Positions 1 through 5,892 of a stretch of 13,271 nt of DNA are shown here, piece by piece. Made by a program: the position numbers and the translations under genes. The stretch's first letter is position 1. Each line of letters opens with the position of its first letter. Source of the DNA: an uncultured Alphaproteobacteria bacterium (lineage in GTDB: Bacteria > Pseudomonadota > Alphaproteobacteria > Caulobacterales > Caulobacteraceae); NCBI GenBank assembly GCA_903933475.1, contig CAIZKE010000014.1, forward strand, positions 1 through 13,271. Reading direction: 5' to 3'. The notes under the pieces were generated by a model. The model made no database searches. It saw only the letters and a program-made list of their open reading frames with translations, and had not been told where the DNA came from.

Positions 1-55
1 CCTGGCCGCCCTCGCCCTGGAGGGTCAGGAAGATCTCCTTGACGGCGTAGCTCAT
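1..55 (-). CDS. queE: 7-carboxy-7-deazaguanine synthase, N-terminal fragment (cut by window edge)
   Basis: Only the first 18 codons are in the window. They read MSYAVKEIFLTLQGEGGQ, and the EIFxTLQGEG stretch is the hallmark N-terminus of QueE. QueE is the radical-SAM enzyme that converts 6-carboxytetrahydropterin to 7-carboxy-7-deazaguanine, the substrate of QueC. The radical-SAM cysteine motif would lie further left, outside the window. The ATG at 55..53 overlaps the queC stop in an ATGA junction, so translation is probably coupled to queC. No strong Shine-Dalgarno is seen in the last codons of queC, which fits coupling. A 6-bp stem (64-69 with 74-79) lies just upstream of the start, inside queC. 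The assignment is supported by motif plus gene context. The fragment cannot show whether the rest of the gene is intact. Confidence 0.85.
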   Translation of the reverse strand, partial: MSYAVKEIFLTLQGEGGQ

Positions 56-774
56 GACGCCAGGGCGGGGCGACCCGCCGCCTCCCACTCCCGCCAGCCA
101 CGGGCCCGGAGTTCGCAGGCCGGGCAGGCCCCGCAGCCGTGGCCCCAGGCGTGGCGGACCCCGCGCTCGCCCGCATAGCAGGTGTGGGTGTCCTCCAGGA
201 CGATATCCACAAGGGCCTGTCCGCCCAGGCCGAGGGTCAGGGCCCAGGTCTGGGCCTTGGTCAGGCGCATGAGCGGGGTGTCGATGACGAAGGCCTGGTC
301 CATCCCCAGGTTCAGGGCGGCCTGGAGGGCGTCGAGGGTGTCCCGCCGGCAGTCAGGATAGCCAGAGAAGTCCGTCTCGCACATGCCGCCCACCAGCCGC
401 GACAGCCCCCGGCGGTCCGCGAGCGCCGCCGCCCAGGTCAGGAAGACCAGATTGCGGCCCGGCACGAAGGTGTTGGGCAGGCCCCGGGCGTCCACCTCGA
501 AGGCCCGCTCGGTGGTCAGGGCCGTATCGCCGATGGCACCGAAGGCGGACAGGTCGAGCCGGTGGTCCGGGCCCAGCCGCTCCGCCCAGGCGGGAAAGCC
601 CGCCCGGACAGCCGAGAGCACGACCTCGCGCTGGACCATCTCGACCGAATGCCTCTGGCCATAGTCGAATCCCACGGTCTCGACCCGCGTATGGCGTTCC
701 AGCGCCCAGGCGAGGCAGGCGGCCGAGTCCTGGCCGCCGGAGAAGAGGACAAGGGCCGTCTCGGTTCCGATCAT
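52..774 (-). CDS. queC: 7-cyano-7-deazaguanine synthase QueC
   Basis: A 240-residue cytosolic enzyme that uses ATP and ammonia to turn 7-carboxy-7-deazaguanine into preQ0, precursor of queuosine. The PP-loop ATP-pyrophosphatase motif SGGQDS is at residues 12-17. The family segment MCETDFSGYPDCR is present, and the C-terminal zinc site is four cysteines, C199, C214, C217 and C220 (CGACPAC). The length matches the family. A reading with 12 extra residues from a TTG at 810 is possible, but the ATG at 774 gives the usual QueC N-terminus (IGTETALVLFSGG) and has a G-rich stretch just upstream, so I chose it. It is the first gene of a leftward pair with queE, overlapping by 4 bp. The divergent receptor gene starts 272 bp away. 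I saw no preQ1 riboswitch in the upstream gap. Confidence 0.95.
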   Translation of the reverse strand: MIGTETALVLFSGGQDSAACLAWALERHTRVETVGFDYGQRHSVEMVQREVVLSAVRAGFPAWAERLGPDHRLDLSAFGAIGDTALTTERAFEVDARGLPNTFVPGRNLVFLTWAAALADRRGLSRLVGGMCETDFSGYPDCRRDTLDALQAALNLGMDQAFVIDTPLMRLTKAQTWALTLGLGGQALVDIVLEDTHTCYAGERGVRHAWGHGCGACPACELRARGWREWEAAGRPALAS

Positions 775-1030
775 GTCACCCCCAATACGCCTCCCGATGT
801 TGCATTGCAAAACCCCGGACTGCCTTTGTGGCTAAGGAAAATGAAATCCGAACGTACAGAATTCGCTGTTTTGGTGCATCGCACCCTCACGGAATGTTGA
901 GCGGGGCTAGATTGACTTGGAACCCCATAGGTAAACTGTCTGTAATGTTGGACAAGTCTGACTGCGTCGGGCGAGTTCCAATGTGTTGTACGTCTTAGAA
1001 AAAAGCAAAAAACCGGTGCTTTGCTGCCGG

Positions 1031-1039
1031 GGGGGAGGA
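1031..1039 (+). promoter_or_regulatory. Ribosome binding site of the TonB-dependent receptor
   Basis: A G-run leading into GGAGGA (1034-1039) sits 7 nt before the ATG at 1047. It is the strongest Shine-Dalgarno in the window and fixes the receptor start. A short dyad (AAAGCA 1002-1007 with TGCTTT 1017-1022) lies just upstream and could fold in the leader. Confidence 0.7.
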
Positions 1040-1046
1040 TCAAGCT

Positions 1047-3770
1047 ATGAGTTCTTCGGGTCTGAAGCGCCTGCTCTGCCTGTCCGTTTCGGTCGCCGCC
1101 CTTACGGGCTTGGCGCACCCTGCAGCGGCCCAGTCTTCCAACACGATTGAGGAACTGGTTATCACCGCCGAGAAGCGGGAACAGAGCCTCCAGGATGTTC
1201 CCGTGGCCGTCTCGGCCTTCTCTGCCGCCAAGCGAGACCTGATCGGTATCAACACGATCCAGGACATCACCAACTTCACGCCCGGCCTGCAATACAACAG
1301 CTCCACCGACCGGGTGTCGCTGCGCGGCGTGGGCCGCCTGACCAACGTGCTTTCCGCCGACGCCGCCGTCGCCAACTATGCCGACGGCATCTACGAGACC
1401 TTCGCGGTCCGGGCCGGCGCCTCCACCATGTACATTGACCGGGTCGAGGTCCTGCGGGGTCCGCAGGGGACCCTCTATGGCCGGAACTCCATCGGCGGCG
1501 CGCTGAACATCATCTCGAAGCGCCCATCCAAGGAGGCGGGCGGCGAGGCGCGCTTCGGCGTTGACAACTTCGGTGCCACCAGCCTCGAGGCGACGTACTC
1601 CCTACCGGTCAGCGACCGGGTGGGAATCAAGCTTTCCGGCAACTGGTTCAACCAGAGCAATGGCTGGATCGACAACCTTGTCCCCGGCATGCCTGACGAA
1701 GGCAACGTCCGGAACGAGTGGACCACCGAACTCCAAGTCAAGATCGACTTCAACGACAAGCTTGAGACCTGGCTGAAGGTCATTGGTACCCAGTGGCGCA
1801 ATGGCGCCGGCGGTCCCGGTGCGGCGTCCGGTGCCTGGACCCCCGCCGAATGGCCCACCTACTATTCACCGCCCGGGGCGACCCAGCCCAACCAGGGATT
1901 CGCCTGCTACAATGGCCCGATCAACACCGGGGTGACCAATGTGGTCAACCTGAACCCCGGCGGCTGCAAGAACCCTGCGGTCAACAGCCCCTGGACCATC
2001 GCCCGTCAGGTTCCCTACAAGGTCACCCTGCCGGTCGCCCTGACCATTGCGAACGAGTGGATCTATCACGCCGACAATTTCGACGTGAAATACCTGACCG
2101 GTGGCGTGCGCTACCACTACATCCTGGAGGGCACGACCGACACCAACCGGGCGGCGCCGATCGCCTCCTACACCCTGCCGGCCCTGGGCAATCGCGGGCC
2201 TCTGGTCATCAATCCCAGCGAGAGTTTCAACTACCAGGAGGACAACTCCTTCTGGAGCCACGAGATCAACCTGATCTCGACAAACGACAGCCCGCTCCAG
2301 TGGGTGGCGGGTGCCTATTACTTCAAGCAGCACTACACCCAGCCGGTCTATACGACCAACCCGCGGCAGCCCGAGTGGAACGGTCCGTTCGCCTTCGGTT
2401 TCCTCTGCGCCCAGACAGGCGGCGCATGCCCCGCGACGACGGGTGACTTCCGGCGCTTCGACAACCGTCCGGACGTCCACTCGGAGTCCTACGCCGTCTT
2501 TGGCCAGGTCGACTGGCAGCTCAGCGAGACCTGGAAGACCACCGTGGGCCTTCGCTACTCGCATGACGAGAAGTGGGGCCAGGAGTCGGTGCGGATCACC
2601 TGCTTCGCCGTTCCGGGCTGCGACTTCTCGGCCGCGTTTGGGCTGCCCCCGATCATCGACCTGACCCAGTTGGGGTCCGTCGTCTCCTCGGGCGACGTCC
2701 TGAAGCCGGGCGTAGAGGGTGCGACGACCTATGATCCCGCCACCGGCTTCGCCACCCGCAAGCAGCGCCAGGCCTGGGAGGCGGTGACCGGCACGGCCGG
2801 CCTGGAGTGGAAGCCCGACGACGACACAATGCTCTACGGAAAGTACAGCAAGGGCTACAAGGCGGGCGGCTTCAACATCGGCATCTTCACCGTGCTGAGC
2901 TACTTCCCGACGACGGATAAGGAGATGGTCGACTCGTTTGAAATCGGACTGAAGAAGAACTTCGGACCGACCCTCCAGACGAACATGGCTCTGTTCCATT
3001 ACATGTACGACAACCTGCAGATCCCGATTACCCGGGTCTCCTCGGGTGCCGTCCCGGCCTTCGGGCCTGGACCGACCACGGCCACTGACTTCTACAACGT
3101 GCCGAAGTCGATCTCGCAGGGCTTCGAGCTGGAGACAACCTGGCAGCCCATCGACAATCTCCAGATCCTCTTCAACTATTCCTACAACAATACCGAGATC
3201 CAGGAGGGTACGGCGGTGGACTCGGTCGACCCGACCGCCATCGACCCGAAGGCCAGGCCCCTCCTGACCTTCGCCCAGTGTGCCGTAGTTACGAACGGCG
3301 TGGCGGCCTGCCCGGCCGACATCTTCACGTCGGATCCCGCCAAGGCCTACACCCGGACCCAGAGCTTCGAGGGCAGTTCCCTGCCCAACGCGGCCAAGAA
3401 TAAGGTAGCGGTGAACGTCAACTATACCTGGGATTTCGAGGCTGGGTCCCTTGCCGGCTCGCTCAGCTACTTCTGGCGGGACAAGCAATACGGCACGATC
3501 TTCGAACGTGACTATAACCTGGCTCCGGACTGGTCGCAGATTGACGCGCGCCTGACCTGGTCCTCGGCGGACAGCCGCTACAAGATCATCGCCTACGGCA
3601 AAAACCTGACCGACGACCTTGGCTACGACGCTGGCGCTACGGGAACCCGGGAGGCGGGGAACATCTTCGCCGCCAGTGGCGCTGTGACCCCGGTCATCCA
3701 GGGTATCACCAAGAGTTATTCGGTGACCCCGCCCAGGACCTACGGCATCGAACTGCAGTACAAGTTCTGA
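1047..3770 (+). CDS. TonB-dependent outer-membrane receptor
   Basis: A 907-residue outer-membrane active transporter for a scarce nutrient, powered from the inner membrane by TonB-ExbB-ExbD. Residues 1-29 are a signal peptide ending in AAA before Q. A TonB-box-like segment (EELVITAEKREQ) follows at about 35-46. The plug domain runs to about residue 160, with the conserved YIDRVEVLRGPQGTLYGRNS pattern and the GGALNIISKRP motif. The rest is beta-barrel and ends in an aromatic residue (ELQYKF), as expected for BAM-dependent insertion. There is no STN domain, so sigma/anti-sigma surface signalling is not indicated. The mature chain has exactly eight cysteines in four close pairs (287/307, 454/461, 519/525, 745/755), probably disulfides in extracellular loops. 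The substrate cannot be told from sequence. No partner gene adjoins it, and it appears to be a single-gene unit followed by strong stem-loops. Confidence 0.93.
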   Translation: MSSSGLKRLLCLSVSVAALTGLAHPAAAQSSNTIEELVITAEKREQSLQDVPVAVSAFSAAKRDLIGINTIQDITNFTPGLQYNSSTDRVSLRGVGRLTNVLSADAAVANYADGIYETFAVRAGASTMYIDRVEVLRGPQGTLYGRNSIGGALNIISKRPSKEAGGEARFGVDNFGATSLEATYSLPVSDRVGIKLSGNWFNQSNGWIDNLVPGMPDEGNVRNEWTTELQVKIDFNDKLETWLKVIGTQWRNGAGGPGAASGAWTPAEWPTYYSPPGATQPNQGFACYNGPINTGVTNVVNLNPGGCKNPAVNSPWTIARQVPYKVTLPVALTIANEWIYHADNFDVKYLTGGVRYHYILEGTTDTNRAAPIASYTLPALGNRGPLVINPSESFNYQEDNSFWSHEINLISTNDSPLQWVAGAYYFKQHYTQPVYTTNPRQPEWNGPFAFGFLCAQTGGACPATTGDFRRFDNRPDVHSESYAVFGQVDWQLSETWKTTVGLRYSHDEKWGQESVRITCFAVPGCDFSAAFGLPPIIDLTQLGSVVSSGDVLKPGVEGATTYDPATGFATRKQRQAWEAVTGTAGLEWKPDDDTMLYGKYSKGYKAGGFNIGIFTVLSYFPTTDKEMVDSFEIGLKKNFGPTLQTNMALFHYMYDNLQIPITRVSSGAVPAFGPGPTTATDFYNVPKSISQGFELETTWQPIDNLQILFNYSYNNTEIQEGTAVDSVDPTAIDPKARPLLTFAQCAVVTNGVAACPADIFTSDPAKAYTRTQSFEGSSLPNAAKNKVAVNVNYTWDFEAGSLAGSLSYFWRDKQYGTIFERDYNLAPDWSQIDARLTWSSADSRYKIIAYGKNLTDDLGYDAGATGTREAGNIFAASGAVTPVIQGITKSYSVTPPRTYGIELQYKF

Positions 3771-3780
3771 TCCCCGGCCG

Positions 3781-3810
3781 CTGGCCAGCGCCCGACCGGG
3801 TGCTGGCCGG
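3781..3810 (+). terminator. Strong stem-loop 10 bp after the receptor stop
   Basis: Thirteen contiguous pairs (3781-3793 with 3798-3810, two of them G-U) close a 4-nt loop, GACC. It lies directly after the receptor stop. No run of T follows, so it is not a canonical intrinsic terminator. It could be a 3' mRNA-stabilising end or a Rho-assisted stop. Confidence 0.5.
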
Positions 3811-3837
3811 CAGCCTTCGGGGCATCGACTGGAAGTC

Positions 3838-3869
3838 CACCGCGCCTGGCGCCTGCGTCAGGCGCGGTG
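3838..3869 (+). terminator. Second stem-loop in the receptor 3' region
   Basis: Eleven Watson-Crick pairs (3838-3848 with 3859-3869) can extend inward by three more (3849-3851 with 3856-3858, one G-U) to a 4-nt loop. The left arm repeats GCGCCTG, so an alternative 7-bp hairpin with a 3-nt loop (3849-3865) competes. No T-tract follows. Together with 3781-3810 it forms a double hairpin between convergently insulated transcription units. Confidence 0.45.
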
Positions 3870-3957
3870 TCGATTCCTGGGGGGTGATCTTCCGCCTGGA
3901 ATGCGCCTCGCGGGGTCCACTGCGCCACCGCCACACAGGCCATACGCTTTACCCGAA

Positions 3958-3968
3958 TTAACCTTCGC
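3958..3968 (+). promoter_or_regulatory. Possible CtrA-type half site upstream of the receiver protein
   Basis: TTAACCTTCGC lies about 54 bp before the ATG at 4022. TTAACC resembles half sites bound by the cell-cycle regulator CtrA in Caulobacter. The second TTAA expected after 7 bases is absent. A near copy lies at 5843-5853. These are the only two TTAA tetramers I find in the window. Confidence 0.25.
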
Positions 3969-4021
3969 GAAAGAGTGAGCCGTCAAAGTGGACCCTGAGG
4001 CAGAAGGCTCACCGTTCTAAA

Positions 4022-5125
4022 ATGTCTGTACCCGATTACCTCTTCGACCGCGTGACCCAGGAAATCCGTCAGCAGATGGATTGCATACTGGCCCTCACCA
4101 CGCGGCTGGCTTCGCCCCTGCCATCGGCGGATTCCCGGGCCTGCGTCGAAGGCGTCGCCGTGGCGGCGGAGACGGTGCGCCGGATCACGGCGGCCTCTGC
4201 GGACATCCGCGCAGCCCTTTCCGACTCGCTGATCCTCACGCCCGGGCCGGTGGCCCTCCGGGACCTGGTGGACCGCCTGGACGACCGCTGGCGCGCGCGC
4301 CTCACGGGTTCGGCCCTCACCCTCATGGTGTCCTACGACGGCCCGCCCGAGGGGGCGGCCATGCTGGACGCCGACCGAACCCTTCAGGTCTTTGACGGCT
4401 TCCTCGCCCACGCCCTCTCCGGGGTCCGGCAGGGCGCCGCGGAGGTCATGCTCCGCGTCCGCGAAAGCGGCGACGTTCTGGTCCTTGAGGGTCGGGTGCG
4501 GTCCTCCCGGACCGGCCTGCGGACCGATACCGAGGTCGACGTCCGTGAGATCGAGGAGATGTTCGGCCTCGAGGCGGCGATGGGATTCATGCTCGGGCGA
4601 CACATCCTGCGCCGACTGGGCGGCCGGGCCCGAATCCTCGAGAATCCGGGGCAGGGCGAGACCCTGAGTTTCGCCTTCCGCGCAGAACGTCCGCCTGAGC
4701 GGCCTGCCGAGGTCAAGAGCGCCGACCGCGCCGCCCACATCCTCGTCGTCGATGACAATGCGACCAACCGCATGGTGGCGGAGACCCTCTGCAGCATGTT
4801 CGGCTGCACCACCGAGCCGGCGGAAGACGGGGAGGCGGCCGTCGAAGCGGCTGCTACGGGCCGGTTCGACCTGATCCTCATGGACATCCGCATGCCGCGC
4901 CTGGACGGGGTGGGCGCCACCCGGAAAATTCGCGCCATGCCCAAGCCCATCGGCTGCATTCCGATCATCGCCCTGACCGCCAATGCAGATGCCGATGAGA
5001 CCGCCAGCTACCTCGGCGCCGGCATGAACGGCGTCGTCGAGAAACCGATGAAGCCGGACCAGCTGCTGCAGGTGGTCCGTGACACCCTGGCCCAGCCCCA
5101 ACTGGACGCTTCCGCCGCGGCCTGA
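4022..5125 (+). CDS. Degenerate histidine-kinase/receiver protein (pseudokinase hybrid)
   Basis: A 367-residue soluble protein with the order of a hybrid kinase: a dimerisation helix region (about 1-65), an ATPase-like domain (about 75-222) and a receiver domain (about 238-357). The receiver is intact: acidic pair D244/D245, phospho-acceptor D288 in LILMDIRMP, T319 and K341. The kinase half is not. The H-box reads VTQEIRQQMD, where families have (S/T)HEIRTPxN, so glutamine Q13 takes the place of the phosphorylated histidine. The N-box asparagines are missing (FDGFLAHALSG), no DxGxG box is seen, and GLGL is replaced by MGFMLG. The end of the fold (GGRARILENPGQGETLSFAF) is still recognisable. 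There is no signal peptide, membrane segment or sensor domain. The start is the first ATG, but no good Shine-Dalgarno precedes it. It may dimerise and act as a phosphate sink, scaffold or regulator of another kinase; this role is inferred. Confidence 0.85.
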   Translation: MSVPDYLFDRVTQEIRQQMDCILALTTRLASPLPSADSRACVEGVAVAAETVRRITAASADIRAALSDSLILTPGPVALRDLVDRLDDRWRARLTGSALTLMVSYDGPPEGAAMLDADRTLQVFDGFLAHALSGVRQGAAEVMLRVRESGDVLVLEGRVRSSRTGLRTDTEVDVREIEEMFGLEAAMGFMLGRHILRRLGGRARILENPGQGETLSFAFRAERPPERPAEVKSADRAAHILVVDDNATNRMVAETLCSMFGCTTEPAEDGEAAVEAAATGRFDLILMDIRMPRLDGVGATRKIRAMPKPIGCIPIIALTANADADETASYLGAGMNGVVEKPMKPDQLLQVVRDTLAQPQLDASAAA

Positions 5126-5142
5126 TCCCTTGGCGAAAGGGT

Positions 5143-5176
5143 CGGGTCAGGGGCATTGTACGCCCTGTCTGACCCG
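5143..5176 (+). promoter_or_regulatory. Stem-loop next to the methyltransferase ribosome binding site
   Basis: CGGGTCAG (5143-5150) pairs with CTGACCCG (5169-5176), 8 bp, with an inner GGGC/GCCC helix. The right arm abuts the GGAGGGG Shine-Dalgarno (5176-5182) of the next gene. It could end the upstream transcript or limit ribosome access. No T-tract follows. Confidence 0.4.
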
Positions 5177-5188
5177 GAGGGGACACCG

Positions 5189-5827
5189 ATGGCGAGCTGG
5201 TACGAACGGAACATCCTGCCGAAATTCCTCGCCTGCGCCTGCTCGGGGCCGCAGATGATGCGCCAGAGGTCGCGCCTGATCCCCCGGGCCGAGGGCCGCG
5301 TCCTTGAGCTGGGCGTGGGCATGGGACTCAACCTGGCCTTCTACGATCCGGCCCGGGTGACCTCGGTCAGCGGCGTTGATCCGGCGGCGGAGCTCCGCGC
5401 CCTGGCCGAAGCTGCGCCGCGCGCCGAAGGCCTGAAGGTCGAGATCCTGCCCGGGGTGGCCGAGGACCTGCCCTTCGAGACGGACAGCTTCGACAGCGTC
5501 GTCTGCACCTTCACCCTGTGCTCGGTGCATTCCCCTGAACGCGCCCTGGCGGAGGCCCGGCGGGTGCTCAGGCCGGGCGGGCGCATCTTCTACTGCGAGC
5601 ACGGCCTCGCCCCCGACGCCGACGTCGCCCGCTGGCAGGGGCGGATCGAACCGCTCTGGAAGCGCCTGGCCGGCGGCTGCCGCCTGACCCGCCCGATCCT
5701 GCCCCTTCTCGAAGGCGCAGGCTTTTCCACCGAAGGGGCCGAGAGCGCCTACCTGCCCAATGTCCCCCGCTTCGCCGGCTGGAACATACTGGGAGAGGCC
5801 AGCGTGGTGAATCCGGCTTCATCCTGA
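5189..5827 (+). CDS. Class I SAM-dependent methyltransferase, METTL7/TMT1-like
   Basis: A 212-residue Rossmann-fold methyltransferase using S-adenosylmethionine. Motif I is VLELGVGMG (38-46), the acidic post-I residue is in SGVDP (61-65), motif II/IV is FDSVVCTFTLCSV (101-113), and RRVLRPGGRIFYCEH (124-138) is the usual post-motif strand. The VVCTxxLCSV segment and the later GGCRLTRPI...LLEGAGF stretch (162-179) resemble the animal METTL7 (TMT1) thiol methyltransferases and their bacterial relatives; this is recognition from memory, not a search. The substrate is unknown. The ATG at 5189 has GGAGGGG 6 nt upstream and was chosen over a TTG at 5156, which would add 11 atypical residues. The protein has no signal peptide. 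It is followed 65 bp later by the lectin-RTX gene on the same strand. Confidence 0.88.
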   Translation: MASWYERNILPKFLACACSGPQMMRQRSRLIPRAEGRVLELGVGMGLNLAFYDPARVTSVSGVDPAAELRALAEAAPRAEGLKVEILPGVAEDLPFETDSFDSVVCTFTLCSVHSPERALAEARRVLRPGGRIFYCEHGLAPDADVARWQGRIEPLWKRLAGGCRLTRPILPLLEGAGFSTEGAESAYLPNVPRFAGWNILGEASVVNPASS

Positions 5828-5842
5828 AGGTTTGGATCACCT

Positions 5843-5853
5843 TAACCCTCGCC
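5843..5853 (+). promoter_or_regulatory. Possible CtrA-type half site upstream of the lectin-RTX gene
   Basis: TTAACCCTCGC starts 50 bp before the TTG start at 5893 and differs by one base from the element at 3958-3968. The second half of a full TTAA-N7-TTAA site is lacking. Confidence 0.25.
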
Positions 5854-5862
5854 GGGCTCTTT

Positions 5863-5879
5863 GGCGTCCTCTAGACGCC
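5863..5879 (+). promoter_or_regulatory. Stem-loop adjoining the lectin-RTX ribosome binding site
   Basis: GGCGTC (5863-5868) pairs with GACGCC (5874-5879) around the loop CTCTA. The Shine-Dalgarno GGGAG (5880-5884) begins at the very next base. It may tune translation of the TTG-initiated gene or end the upstream message. Confidence 0.35.
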
Positions 5880-5892
5880 GGGAGCGAAGACC

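Noticed and set aside
811..1046. preQ1 riboswitch or divergent promoter between queC and the receptor
   Set aside because: No preQ1 aptamer pattern found. TTGACT at 912-917 has no acceptable -10 at 16-18 bp, and the TTGGAAC/GTTCCAA inverted repeat (917-923/975-981) is 51 bp apart and likely chance.
1866..3488. A 540-codon open frame on the minus strand within the receptor gene
   Set aside because: Shadow of the receptor's codon bias; no recognisable motif and no ribosome binding site.
3983..5101. A 372-codon minus-strand frame opposite the kinase-like gene
   Set aside because: The plus-strand protein has a complete receiver domain; this frame has no motif.
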